A stretch of 64,000 nt of DNA. Source: Dinghuibacter silviterrae (GTDB lineage: Bacteria > Bacteroidota > Bacteroidia > Chitinophagales > Chitinophagaceae). The stretch lies in the NCBI RefSeq assembly GCF_004366355.1, contig NZ_SODV01000002.1, positions 1,962,768-2,026,767 of the forward strand. The letters are read 5' to 3'. A program made the position numbers and the translations under genes. Positions 18,351-27,620 of the stretch are shown here, one piece after another. The notes under the pieces were generated by a model. That model was given only the letters and a program-made list of their open reading frames with translations. It was not told the DNA's origin and ran no database searches. How positions within the stretch are numbered: position 1 is the first letter of the stretch; the number at the start of each line of letters is the position of its first letter.

Positions 18351-21300
18351 TTATTGATTGGTGGTTTGATATTGATAGTCGTAACGTTTGACAATATTTC
18401 CATACTGGTCCTTGATCAACTTCAATCGCCCAAGACCATCGTAAGTGTAATAGGTGATCTTGCCGGACGGATCACATTGACTGGTCAAACCGATCAGGGG
18501 TGCATAGGTATAGGTTGCCATCAGGGAGCCCTTGGGATAGAGCTTTAGCTCATCGATAAGGCCGGTCCCACCGACTGTCACTGTCGTTGTCCCTGTAACC
18601 GTGGCTTCATAGTAGGTCCAGCCACCAATAGTTATTTTGGGCGTCGCAGATGCTCCGTTTACAGTGACGGTGTTTGTGCTGCTGTCCTGCCAATATCCAA
18701 CGATGTAGGTGGTGCTGCTGGTCAATGAAGATTTGGAGATAGCATTGGATCCCGTCAGGCGATATGAAATATTGCCTGTCATGGCAGCGAGGCGAATCCT
18801 GGTGGTGTCGGGTATCGTCCAATTGCCGCTTCCATCCGCTTCAAAGGAGGTATAGGCAATATCGGTCTGCTTACCGTTGGACACCTTTGCAATGGGGTAC
18901 ATGGACATGTAGTCCCACAGGTAGCTTTCATGGGCATCACTCGCCTTGGATTGTTCAAGCACTTTGCCGGAATTATTGTAGCTGTAGACCTGTATTCTCG
19001 GTTCCAGAGCGTTGTTCATGATCCTCAGGTTTTGTATTTGAGGCAATACCAGGTTATTGGGGAAAACAGCGTAATCTGTTCTGCCCACTTCCATCGTGTC
19101 TCCCCCTCGTGTTTCCACTTGTTGCAAAACCGGGGAAATAATGTAATTTGAAATCAGTGCCTGACGCGCCGTTTCGGGAGTGCCTGTCAATGTAAGGTCG
19201 TATGGATACGAATAGTTGATCAACTTTGGTGTGCTACTGCTTTCCGATGACGTAATCTGGGTCGGAAGGGCATGGGCCGGATTGCCATAAGTTGTGACCA
19301 CAGTATCTGCCAGGTAGGAAAGTCCATTTGCGCTATAGGTCAGGGTACGTACTGTATCTACATAAATCCACTTCCTAAGGTAGCTGTACATGACCAGGTC
19401 ATAAGGCGCCATTTCATTGGCATCAGGAGGGATTGTAACACATGGGTGTTGAAACTCGATATTAACCAGATAGGATTGAACGGCACTGTCTTCTCTGGCA
19501 TCGTCGTGATAGTCAGTAAAAATCTCTTTGATAGGTTGTGTCCCCCCGTCTGCCAATGATTTGAATACGTATTGGTGATACTCTTGTCCATTCTGCCAGC
19601 TGTTACTTGTTAAGGGCGCGCTGGGAATGGGGTTGCCCAGGAAATTGGCGCCCGCTGCATCTGGAACCGTTGTAAAGTCGTGTTCTATGCCGCCATTGTC
19701 AAAATTCTCACCAAAACTCTCCGTAACCGCCCCATAAGTAATAGGAGACCCACTAAATAGGAATAGATTATCCTGTGTATTGGAATACATTGTCAAGAAA
19801 TCGTATTCGGAGTAGTCGCATTCAACTGTAGATTTCCCTTCATTTCCATTATTATTTAAGGAGGTGCCAGAATTACAAGGAACCATCATTTTTTGAACCC
19901 AGTTAAACTGTGGTGTCACCATCGCGACCCCTGAAGACTGGCTTAATGTACTAAGCCGGCCATAATAGTATCGTTTGATATTTGTATTACCTATCAGTCC
20001 GTTGGATATGATTCTTTTGACTCGGTTCCCCCCGGCAACCTGATTCTCATTGACGGTTTGAGCGGTCCCGGGCATATATTCCCAGTTGAAGTTGGCGGAC
20101 ATCGATATACCCGAGGATTGAATCGTCATTACATAAGTTCTACCAGGATACAACCAAACCACCTGGCTGGCTGATCCTCCTGTCGGCATCGTAATACTAA
20201 ATGCGTAAGCATCGCCGGTCATGGTCAGATCCTGAAATTCAGCATAGCCCTTATCGTGTAATGAATCGACAGTAGAAGGATCCCCGCTATAAGTGCAAGA
20301 CTCATTTAAAAGAACCTGTTGAGTGAATTGCACGGTAATCGTGTCGGTAACCACCGGGCCTTGGTATCTTGTGGTACTGGATGCATTGAGGTTAATGGTG
20401 GTATCGGGAGGATTGATCGTCACGGGGCCATAAATATAATTAGGCTCATAGACGATGCTGTCCTGTCCCCCCGTTGGATAAATGATATTGGTGAGCAGGC
20501 CCATGAAACAATAATTGCTATCCACATTCCGGTTGGCGGTTGCTCCTGGTAAAACCTGCTGCCAATAAAGGTCTTGCGGTGTGGGTATCAGCGTCGTATT
20601 GGACTTCCCGTTAAAATATCCATATTGGTCTTGTGCATAGGATAGCCTGGGTGGTAGCCCGTTTATGTTGTTATATTTCAGGTTGTAGGCCTTGGTAAGG
20701 CTACTATCCGGTGAGCTTTCGACAACGCTGGTCAGGAAAGGCCTGTAAACGTTGTTACTATCTGTATAGGTATTAAAGTATAGGGGAGCTTTTCCATATT
20801 GGTAGGAAAACGCAAACTTTTTAAAGGGTGTAGACTGACCAGGCTGAAAGATGGATACCCCGGACAAAAGTGAATCGGCCCCATCCAAACGACCGGTATA
20901 TTTTAAGGTCACCTTGGCGCCGCTACTGGAAGTTATTTGGGAGAGAAGGGAGGTCTGGAGATAAATTTTGTTTGTTGTTTTGGGGTTCGGATTCGGCTGT
21001 GGCTGGGTAACCTGATAGTATTGACAAGGATTAGGAACTTGTCTGGCATCTTTTATGAGCATCACCTCGCTGCTGGAAGCAACATAGCTATAACCTCCAC
21101 GATTATAGGATAGCCAAACGGTATCACGATTCGGATGTATGATTTCCGACAGATAAAACGCATTGGGCGCATCATAGTCAAATTGACGTCCGACTCCAGT
21201 GCCCATGGTCACCGAATAGGATCGTTCAACGCTGCTATCGCCTCCAAAGCAATACTGTACACCGTCTGGCGTAGTGATTCGGAAGTACCAGTCCGAGGGC

Positions 21301-21896
21301 ATGTTGGTGCTCAAATGGCTCTCGATCTTTAACCCGGAATAAGTTAATAAAATTGGGTGTGCCAGACTGCTATCCAATACAAATCGACCGGAATATCCAT
21401 TGAAGTTAAAGGAGAAAAGGTCCGGCTGGCCATCAAAAAGTGACCTGGTAAAATTGTTGGGTGTGATGTCATCCAAAAAAGTCACCAGGTTGGTGGTGGG
21501 CTGGGGAAAACTATCCGGTGGAGACATACGGGGAACAAGCTCGTCCGCCATTCCATACACCGTTCTCGTGATTGCGCCGCCCGCATTCAATGCCCAACCC
21601 ATCCCCGCCACGGGGGCCATTTCGTCCACCCTAATGCTGGAACTGTTATACGAAAGCGAAATAGGAATGTTGATATTGGTGGAGGAATATTGATAGATCG
21701 GAATCTCCAACTTCAGGCTTCCGGAGGATAAATTCACATTTGTGCCTCCGTACTTGCCAAGGGAACCCGCGCTGGGCGAGGGTGGCAGAACCTCCGTGAC
21801 TGTTGCAAAATTATTGAAATTAAGAAGCTGCTGGGCGATCAATGCATGTTCATGAAGAAACAACGAAAGCCCAAGAAAGAGAATACCTTTTTTCAT
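18351..21896 (-). CDS. Large secreted YD/RHS-repeat-like surface protein
   Basis: 1181-residue exported protein with a signal peptide (SLFLHEHALIAQ). The N-terminal region is the recurrent Bacteroidota RHS-associated beta domain (SLGKYGGTNVNLSSGSLKLEIP, YNSSSIRVDEMAPVAGMGW). A long beta-rich body with scattered YD-like units follows. The C-terminus is typical RHS: LTSQCDPSGKITYYTYDGLGRLKLIKDQYGNIV. There is no toxin tip: the protein ends two turns after the last YD unit (YDYQYQTTNQ). It sits between the barrel protein (13-base gap) and the fibre protein (0-base gap). Base composition is lower in GC than the PUL. A role as shell or scaffold partner of the tip-bearing RHS protein is inferred. 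Confidence 0.83.
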   Translation of the reverse strand: MKKGILFLGLSLFLHEHALIAQQLLNFNNFATVTEVLPPSPSAGSLGKYGGTNVNLSSGSLKLEIPIYQYSSTNINIPISLSYNSSSIRVDEMAPVAGMGWALNAGGAITRTVYGMADELVPRMSPPDSFPQPTTNLVTFLDDITPNNFTRSLFDGQPDLFSFNFNGYSGRFVLDSSLAHPILLTYSGLKIESHLSTNMPSDWYFRITTPDGVQYCFGGDSSVERSYSVTMGTGVGRQFDYDAPNAFYLSEIIHPNRDTVWLSYNRGGYSYVASSSEVMLIKDARQVPNPCQYYQVTQPQPNPNPKTTNKIYLQTSLLSQITSSSGAKVTLKYTGRLDGADSLLSGVSIFQPGQSTPFKKFAFSYQYGKAPLYFNTYTDSNNVYRPFLTSVVESSPDSSLTKAYNLKYNNINGLPPRLSYAQDQYGYFNGKSNTTLIPTPQDLYWQQVLPGATANRNVDSNYCFMGLLTNIIYPTGGQDSIVYEPNYIYGPVTINPPDTTINLNASSTTRYQGPVVTDTITVQFTQQVLLNESCTYSGDPSTVDSLHDKGYAEFQDLTMTGDAYAFSITMPTGGSASQVVWLYPGRTYVMTIQSSGISMSANFNWEYMPGTAQTVNENQVAGGNRVKRIISNGLIGNTNIKRYYYGRLSTLSQSSGVAMVTPQFNWVQKMMVPCNSGTSLNNNGNEGKSTVECDYSEYDFLTMYSNTQDNLFLFSGSPITYGAVTESFGENFDNGGIEHDFTTVPDAAGANFLGNPIPSAPLTSNSWQNGQEYHQYVFKSLADGGTQPIKEIFTDYHDDAREDSAVQSYLVNIEFQHPCVTIPPDANEMAPYDLVMYSYLRKWIYVDTVRTLTYSANGLSYLADTVVTTYGNPAHALPTQITSSESSSTPKLINYSYPYDLTLTGTPETARQALISNYIISPVLQQVETRGGDTMEVGRTDYAVFPNNLVLPQIQNLRIMNNALEPRIQVYSYNNSGKVLEQSKASDAHESYLWDYMSMYPIAKVSNGKQTDIAYTSFEADGSGNWTIPDTTRIRLAAMTGNISYRLTGSNAISKSSLTSSTTYIVGYWQDSSTNTVTVNGASATPKITIGGWTYYEATVTGTTTVTVGGTGLIDELKLYPKGSLMATYTYAPLIGLTSQCDPSGKITYYTYDGLGRLKLIKDQYGNIVKRYDYQYQTTNQ

Positions 21897-21909
21897 GAAT
21901 AAAAATCAA

Positions 21910-23307
21910 TTAAAAATTATATCCTACGCGAATCTTAATCGCCTGCCCCCTGGGCACCTCCTCCGCATACAGCACATCATACAACAACTGTATATTCCCC
22001 TGCACCTTTGAAGAAATCTTATACTTTTTCTCCACCCCCATCAACGCACTCGGCTGCCAGGCACTCCGGTCCCGCAAATCCGCAATCCCCGAAAACGCCG
22101 TCATATAATTCTCCTCATACCCCCCAATCACATAGTAGGTCTTCTTGATCTTCCAGTCAATGTACGACCTGAGCCCCAGCGCCTGGTTCGAAAACTGGAT
22201 ATGGTTCCACCCCGTCCCCATGCCGGCCGTATAGGCCAGCCCCACGCCGACGGTGCTTTTGTCATTAATCTTATACCCCAGTGTCAACCCAAGGTTCGCC
22301 GTCGCCGGAAAGTCATACGCCGCCCGGGCAAACTGTACGTTCGCCCCATATTCCAGCCGCTGCAGGAACGTCTTTGTCTTCTGGGTGTTGGGCTGGAACC
22401 CCGGCGGCAGGTCCATGTCGCTGGAGGACCCCGAAGAAGCATAACGAGTTGCCTGTTGCTGCAGGCTCTGCAACTGCCCCTGGGCCGCCTGCATCTGCTG
22501 CTGCAACGCCTGCTGGGCATTTGGCCCGCCCGGCGCCAGCTGTTGCTGGATCGCCTGCTGTACCTGGGACCGTGTCTGGAGGTTACCTAAATTGACGGGC
22601 AGGGCCCCAGCCCCCATACCCCCGGGAGGCGCCGCAAAAAGGCTGGCCAGGATTGAGTTCCGGCTCATGAACTGTTGAAAGGCAGGGACCTTGTTCAATA
22701 CCGTCAAAGCCGTCGCCTCCAGCTTCGAAGGATCGTTGAGCATATCCTTATAAGCTTGGAGCTGTGCCCGGTAGTAGTATGCGGTCTCCTTGTATTCGTT
22801 AAACTCGTTAGTGACTCCGGGCGGGAGGTTGGAATACTGACTGAGAAGCCCCGCAAGCTCCTGCCGCCGCTGCTGGATGTATTGATCGATCAACCCGGCC
22901 TGGTTGAGGTTACCCTGAAGCTGGTTGACCTGGGTACTGGCGCCTGAAAGAGAAGACGAACCCTGTTGGAGGAAGGCCAGCGAGGTTCTCATGGTATCCA
23001 GCCCTGGCACATAATTCGTAGGCGCGCCGGTGTTGCCGAGCCATTTGTCATACGGCGAAGGTGACAAAGTCGCCGCCTTGGCTGGATTCAGCTTCTGTAG
23101 CTTAGCCAGGATCCGCGTTTCAATCTTGTTGAGCTTGGCGATGTATTGAGCCGTCTTTTTGTTGAGGGAGGCGTCGATGGAGGCCGCTTTTGCCTGGACC
23201 CTGTCCGCGTAATGGGCGGGTAACTGTTGAATAGTCGTATCCCCCAAACCCCAGGAATGGATGGTGGAAAGCAAGGAGAATAGCAACAACCAGAGGCGCA
23301 TTAACAA
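21910..23307 (-). CDS. Coiled-coil protein with C-terminal outer-membrane beta-barrel
   Basis: First gene of the RHS block, 465 residues; family not recognised. The signal peptide (LFSLLSTIHSWG) is followed by a helical region (about 30-215, LNKKTAQYIAKLNKIETRILAKL) and a Gln/Ala-rich helical stretch (about 245-300, QQALQQQMQAAQGQLQSLQQQ). From about 320 to the end there are alternating strands (YGANVQFARAAYDF, LGLTLGYKIN, GVGLAYTAGMG, IDWKIKKTYYVIGGYE) ending in RVGYNF with a terminal Phe, the usual sign of an outer-membrane barrel. A periplasmic coiled coil joined to a small barrel could anchor or export the downstream RHS proteins. That role is inferred from position. Start chosen for the complete signal peptide. 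Confidence 0.78.
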   Translation of the reverse strand: MLMRLWLLLFSLLSTIHSWGLGDTTIQQLPAHYADRVQAKAASIDASLNKKTAQYIAKLNKIETRILAKLQKLNPAKAATLSPSPYDKWLGNTGAPTNYVPGLDTMRTSLAFLQQGSSSLSGASTQVNQLQGNLNQAGLIDQYIQQRRQELAGLLSQYSNLPPGVTNEFNEYKETAYYYRAQLQAYKDMLNDPSKLEATALTVLNKVPAFQQFMSRNSILASLFAAPPGGMGAGALPVNLGNLQTRSQVQQAIQQQLAPGGPNAQQALQQQMQAAQGQLQSLQQQATRYASSGSSSDMDLPPGFQPNTQKTKTFLQRLEYGANVQFARAAYDFPATANLGLTLGYKINDKSTVGVGLAYTAGMGTGWNHIQFSNQALGLRSYIDWKIKKTYYVIGGYEENYMTAFSGIADLRDRSAWQPSALMGVEKKYKISSKVQGNIQLLYDVLYAEEVPRGQAIKIRVGYNF

Positions 23308-23370
23308 GGTTTTGGTGGCAGTGGCAAGAATTCGTCTGCGCCCCTAATGTAGGTGGATTCCTATAGTGGT

Positions 23371-23378
23371 CAAAATTA
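23371..23378 (-). promoter_or_regulatory. Candidate -7 box for the RHS block
   Basis: Read on the minus strand this is TAATTTTG, a full match to the Bacteroidota -7 consensus TAnnTTTG, 63 bases upstream of the first ATG of the RHS block. I see no convincing TTG at the expected distance upstream. It lies in the only sizeable gap before the block, supporting transcription from here to 11633. Confidence 0.4.
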
Positions 23379-23436
23379 ATTTTATGGTTTAAAATTATGT
23401 ATAGCTAATGCGAATATTTTGAAAACGTTGCATAAA

Positions 23437-25347
23437 CTAGAGCCCTTCGTCCGTCCTGAAAGGTGAAGCCGGCAGTCCTTCCTTATTATATAAGTTGGCG
23501 CCTTCGGGGTTATTTGCCCACGCATAGCGTACGTAAACAGGGTGGGGGATGTCCGGGCTGGAGACGACTACCTTGTCGCCCAATATCCGCGCATCCGCCC
23601 AAATAAACTTCTTATCCGCCCCGGCGATGGCGAACTGTTGCAAGTCGCCCCCGCCCTTGGCCATAAGACCACTGCCGGTATTCGTAAAGCTCAATACAAT
23701 GCTGTCCGTCTGCACGACCGCCGATTGATAAATCGGTCCCGAATAAACGAGATCTTTTTCCCCATAAGCAAGGTGCTCCGCCGCCAGCGCCAACCGGTCC
23801 CCCACGTCCTTTTTATCCAGGGGATGGATGTCGTTCCACTCCCCGGCGTCGATCGTCACCGCCATGGCAGTGTTGGGCACGGAGAGGGCGTCCAGTTCGG
23901 CCTCCCGTAGTTCTGCCCACTGGCTTTCCGAGGGCCAGTATTGGACTTCCAGGAAATTGGGCAACTGTACGTACAAAAAGGGTAGGGTACTCAATTGCCA
24001 TTTTTCCCTCCAATCAGCAATCAAAGCCGGGAGCAGCTTCTTGTATTCCACCGGTTCAAAGGTGTTGGCTTCGCCCTGGTACCAGACAAAGCCCTTGATG
24101 GCATACTGCACCGCGGGCGCGACCATTGTGTTGTAGAGACCCGTGGGTTCATTTTGAGCGGAAGGAAGCGCAAAACCGCCGCCGGAAACACGTGGCGGGA
24201 ACACCTGTCCAACCTTGTACGTCCAGTCGCCACGGATGTCGATATGCGTCGTGCCGTCCGTCAGCTCGTAGCGCTTGTCGGGTACAAAGCCGCCTTTGCC
24301 CGACGTATTCGTAATGCGCACGACGATCAGGTTTTTGCCGCTTTTGAGTAGCCCTGCAGGGATGTTGTAGCGCCGCGGCGGGTATTGATAGGTGATGTTC
24401 CCCACCTTCACGCCGTTCACATAAGTCTCATCCGCGTCGACAATGCGCCCTACAAACAGTTTGGCGGGCTTGCCGGCCATCGACTCCGGCACGTCTATTT
24501 CCTTACGAAACCACACCACACCGTTGAGCCCTTTTACACCCTGGTCGGCCCAATAACCCGGCATCCAGAAGGGATGCCAACCTTCGGGTGTAAACGAGGT
24601 ATCGAACCATTTGACGGGTCCGGAGAGCCCTTGGTCGGGTTCGCGAAGGATCCTACGCGTGCCCGGCCCGGGAGCGACCACTACGGCGTTTTTCGCCCGC
24701 GCAATTCTTTCCGCATAAGCCGGCATATCCTTGTAACCCTGTTCGCTGATCCACGCCTCGATCGGCGTCCCCCCGACACTCGAATTGATGATGCCGATCG
24801 GCACGTGGTATTTCTGATACAATTGCCGGGCAAAAAACCAGGTCGCCGCGCCAAAGCCCAGCACCCCAGCGGTATCGCCTTTTACCCAATGAGCGGCCGG
24901 CAAGTCCCTGGCCGGACCATGGACGTCAGCCGCGGTAGGGACGAAAAAATTCCGGATCTCCGGGTAGTCGGCGTTAGCTACTTCGTCAGGGTATTTTTCC
25001 TTGACCCGTTCCATCGGCAGGACCATGTTTGACTGACCGGAGCAAAACCAGACGTCGCCCACCAGGACGTCGCGGACGACCTGGCCGGCGATCTCCAATG
25101 TATAGGGGCCGCCGGCCTTCATCGACGGCAAACGGACTTGCCAGGAATTGCCTGAGTGGGTAGCTTTATACGTATGGCCGGCGATCTTTACGATCACCTT
25201 GTCCGTGGGGGCGGACCAGCCCCAAAGGGTAAGGGGGACGTCCCTTTGAAGGACCATGTGGTCGGAGATCAATTGCGGGAGCGTCACCTGGGCGGTAACC
25301 GGGTTAAAAAAAAGGATGGCGAGCAGGGCAACTACAATCGGTTTCAT
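23437..25347 (-). CDS. Secreted SASA-family carbohydrate esterase (sialate O-acetylesterase-like)
   Basis: Removes O-acetyl groups from sugars. 636 residues with a signal peptide (LLAILFFNPVTAQ). SGNH/SASA landmarks: the oxyanion and nucleophile block VWFCSGQSNM with Ser106, IGIINSSVGGTPIEAW, GFVWYQGEANT, and the catalytic Asp/His block WNDIHPLDKKD (Asp506, His508). A galactose-binding-like beta-sandwich is inserted at about 255-345 (YVNGVKVGNITYQYPPRRY), as in many bacterial homologues. No sialic-acid genes are nearby, so a plant-glycan acetylesterase is as likely as a sialate esterase. The gene is divergent from the CE15 gene across an 81-base region with a LacI-like operator, so the two are probably co-regulated. 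Confidence 0.9.
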   Translation of the reverse strand: MKPIVVALLAILFFNPVTAQVTLPQLISDHMVLQRDVPLTLWGWSAPTDKVIVKIAGHTYKATHSGNSWQVRLPSMKAGGPYTLEIAGQVVRDVLVGDVWFCSGQSNMVLPMERVKEKYPDEVANADYPEIRNFFVPTAADVHGPARDLPAAHWVKGDTAGVLGFGAATWFFARQLYQKYHVPIGIINSSVGGTPIEAWISEQGYKDMPAYAERIARAKNAVVVAPGPGTRRILREPDQGLSGPVKWFDTSFTPEGWHPFWMPGYWADQGVKGLNGVVWFRKEIDVPESMAGKPAKLFVGRIVDADETYVNGVKVGNITYQYPPRRYNIPAGLLKSGKNLIVVRITNTSGKGGFVPDKRYELTDGTTHIDIRGDWTYKVGQVFPPRVSGGGFALPSAQNEPTGLYNTMVAPAVQYAIKGFVWYQGEANTFEPVEYKKLLPALIADWREKWQLSTLPFLYVQLPNFLEVQYWPSESQWAELREAELDALSVPNTAMAVTIDAGEWNDIHPLDKKDVGDRLALAAEHLAYGEKDLVYSGPIYQSAVVQTDSIVLSFTNTGSGLMAKGGGDLQQFAIAGADKKFIWADARILGDKVVVSSPDIPHPVYVRYAWANNPEGANLYNKEGLPASPFRTDEGL

Positions 25348-25391
25348 TAAGGATGAATCTTTTATTTTTCTTGGGAAAATTACTTATTTTT

Positions 25392-25405
25392 TGTAATCGG
25401 TTACA
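25392..25405. promoter_or_regulatory. LacI-family operator-like palindrome
   Basis: TGTAATCGGTTACA is a 14-bp near-palindrome with a central CG. TGTAA and TTACA are exact mirror arms and only one inner pair mismatches. This is the classic shape of LacI-family operators, many of which control sugar-acid and pectin or xylan genes. It lies between two divergent esterase genes. No LacI gene is in the window, so the regulator is elsewhere. Confidence 0.5.
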
Positions 25406-25408
25406 TTT

Positions 25409-25416
25409 TATATTTA
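25409..25416 (+). promoter_or_regulatory. Candidate -7 box of the CE15 gene
   Basis: TATATTTA matches seven of eight positions of TAnnTTTG, 13 bases before the CE15 ATG and 3 bases after the LacI-like palindrome. A TTTG lies 15 bases upstream (25390-25393). A bound repressor would block this promoter. Confidence 0.3.
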
Positions 25417-25428
25417 CCCTTAAAACGA

Positions 25429-26967
25429 TTGCGCATGCTTCTCATTGTCCTTCTTGCCCTTGCTTTGAATCCCCGGGACACCGCCGCGCCTCCCGTCACC
25501 TTCACCGCCGAACAGGACCACCAGAACATGATGGACCAGTTGGGCATCAAAACGCTTCGCCCGGGCCCCAGCGGGAACGAGCGTGATCCCAACCACGCCA
25601 ACTACGACGAGGCCCTGGCCAACCCCTGTCCCGACCTGCCCGATGCGCTCCGCCTCAAAAACGGTACACCGGTTACCACCCCCGATGCGTGGTGGAAACT
25701 GCGCCGGCCCGAAATCCTGGAAGACATGGAGCGCGAGGTATACGGAAGGCTGCCCCAAAATATACCCCATGTGACCTGGGAAACCAAATGGACCGACCGC
25801 GAATTCATCGGTTTTACACCGGTGATCGCCAAACAGCTCATTGGTCATGTCGATAACAGCGCCTATCCCCTGATCAATGTCGACATCGAAATGACCGTCG
25901 TGTTGCCGGCAAACGCACACGGCCCGGTGCCCCTGTTGATGATGTTTGGCCCCAGCCGTCCTCCGGCGCCCAGTCAGCCGAATCCGGCTCAGCTCGACGA
26001 GTTGAACACCGTGATGAAAAAGCTGCTCGTCCAGCAGGATCCGGCGTTGCAAAAGGTCTTTGACGAGCATCCCGCGTACTCGCTTTTCCCGTTGTCGCCG
26101 CTGTTCAATGCGCGTCCACCGGCGACACCCGGTCCCGTAGACCAACCCGGTGTCCCCGGCGTAAACAACGATCCCCCCTCCACCGACCAGCTCATCGCCG
26201 ACGGCTGGGGATACGCCATGATCAACCCCGCCAGCATACAAGCCGATAACGGCGCCGGACTGACGCGCGGCATCATCGGTCTTGTCAACAAAGGCCAGCC
26301 CCGCAAACCCGACGACTGGGGCGCCCTGCGCGCCTGGGCCTGGGGCGCCGCCCGCTGTCTCGATTACCTCGAAGCAAATGAACCTGGCGTGGACACCAAA
26401 CATGTCGGTATAGAAGGGGTGTCCCGGTACGGCAAAGCAGCCCTGGTTACACTCGCCTTCGAGCAAAGGTTTGCCCTCGGGTTGATTGGTTCCTCCGGAG
26501 AAGGCGGCGCCAAACTCCACCGCCGGAATTTTGGCGAAGCCGTGGAAAGCCTGACCGGGGGCGAGTACTACTGGATGGCCGGCAACTTTATGAAGTACGG
26601 CGCCTCCGACGCCACCTTCGGCCGCAAAACCGCCTGCGACCTGCCGGTAGACGCCCACGAGCTGATCGCGCTCTGCGCGCCCCGGCTGGTGTTTGTCAGC
26701 TATGGGTGGCCTGATAAAGGCGACGCCCGATGGCTTGATCAGCAAGGGAGTTATATGGCGGCCGTGGCCGCCGGTCCCGTTTTCCGGTTGCTGGGGGTAA
26801 AAGACTTGGGTGTAGGCGACGATTATAAAACGGTAAAGATGCCCCCCGTCAACACGCCCCTGCTGGACGGTCATCTCGCCTGGCGGCAGCACGACCAGGG
26901 GCACCAGGATCAGGCGAATATGAAGTGGTTTTTGAAGTGGGCGGATGCGCAAATGGGGCGGCGCTAA
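25429..26967 (+). CDS. Glucuronoyl esterase-like hydrolase (carbohydrate esterase family 15)
   Basis: Predicted to cleave ester bonds between 4-O-methyl-glucuronic acid side chains of xylan and lignin alcohols. 512 residues, exported (hydrophobic start MRMLLIVLLALAL). Alpha/beta-hydrolase with the CE15 nucleophile block GVEGVSRYGKAAL-type sequence (seen as GIEGVSRYGKAA, Ser332), the GSSGEGGAKLHRR block with Glu358, the VDAHELIALCAPR block and the C-terminal catalytic His492 (HDQGHQDQ). An insert of about 60 residues between 165 and 235 (Pro-rich, PPATPGPVDQPGVPG) resembles the extra loops of bacterial CE15. It is divergent from the SASA esterase, sharing the operator region, which fits xylan side-chain removal. 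Confidence 0.87.
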   Translation: MRMLLIVLLALALNPRDTAAPPVTFTAEQDHQNMMDQLGIKTLRPGPSGNERDPNHANYDEALANPCPDLPDALRLKNGTPVTTPDAWWKLRRPEILEDMEREVYGRLPQNIPHVTWETKWTDREFIGFTPVIAKQLIGHVDNSAYPLINVDIEMTVVLPANAHGPVPLLMMFGPSRPPAPSQPNPAQLDELNTVMKKLLVQQDPALQKVFDEHPAYSLFPLSPLFNARPPATPGPVDQPGVPGVNNDPPSTDQLIADGWGYAMINPASIQADNGAGLTRGIIGLVNKGQPRKPDDWGALRAWAWGAARCLDYLEANEPGVDTKHVGIEGVSRYGKAALVTLAFEQRFALGLIGSSGEGGAKLHRRNFGEAVESLTGGEYYWMAGNFMKYGASDATFGRKTACDLPVDAHELIALCAPRLVFVSYGWPDKGDARWLDQQGSYMAAVAAGPVFRLLGVKDLGVGDDYKTVKMPPVNTPLLDGHLAWRQHDQGHQDQANMKWFLKWADAQMGRR

Positions 26968-27032
26968 TTTTTCTACCAGGATGGAGATTTAATACCATAT
27001 TTGGATGACAAAGGCCAATGGGCACCTGGGAT

Positions 27033-27617
27033 ATGAACCGAAGAATTTTCAATAGATGCTTGATTATATTTTGCTTGTCGTCCTGCATGCATAAAACAAC
27101 GTCTAATCCCGATGTTGCCATCCCTATCCCGAAGGATGCGCATATAGATTCAACCAATTTATACAATGGAATCTATGAATTAACCGGAAAGTCCATAAAA
27201 AAACACAAGAGCATTACTTTTAACAATCTCATTTTTGTCACTACTTCAGAGGATTTAGGGGATGGAATCAGGGGTTATCTATACGTTTTTAATACCAGGA
27301 ATAAATTACTGATTCGGGATACTACATTTAAAAGAGACTACTTATACAGCTCCGCGGGTATTTTCATTATTGATAGCAGCTCGCAAAGAATATGTTCAAT
27401 AGATAAGCCGGAGTGGTATGATGAAAAACAAGAAGGCATTATACCCGCATCAATAGCTCGTATTAAGGGAGCATACTTTGACGAATATAAAACTGTTTAC
27501 AAAGTCGGAGAGGACATTCCTGAGGATTCGTCCCTGGTGTCATTTTTCAATGAGGCGATCGCGGGGAATAGCAAAGAGGTCCTGGACCTTCCAAAGGATT
27601 GGTGGAAAATCAAATAA
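27033..27617 (+). CDS. Small lipoprotein of unknown function
   Basis: I do not recognise this protein. The preferred start (ATG at 27033) gives 194 residues with a lipoprotein signal, IIFCLSSC (Cys18). An upstream in-frame start adds only five residues (MGTWD). The rest is soluble, mixed alpha/beta, with several tyrosines and aspartates and a DLPKDWWKIK end. The gene is AT-rich compared with its neighbours, which may mean recent acquisition. It follows the CE15 gene by 65 bases on the same strand but shares no obvious role with it. Its 3' end nearly meets that of the Ycf48-like gene. Confidence 0.7.
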   Translation: MNRRIFNRCLIIFCLSSCMHKTTSNPDVAIPIPKDAHIDSTNLYNGIYELTGKSIKKHKSITFNNLIFVTTSEDLGDGIRGYLYVFNTRNKLLIRDTTFKRDYLYSSAGIFIIDSSSQRICSIDKPEWYDEKQEGIIPASIARIKGAYFDEYKTVYKVGEDIPEDSSLVSFFNEAIAGNSKEVLDLPKDWWKIK

Positions 27618-27620
27618 AAC

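Noticed and set aside
25420-26952. 510-residue open frame antisense to the CE15 gene
   Set aside because: Almost the full length of a clear esterase gene in mirror; no motif or signal peptide of its own.
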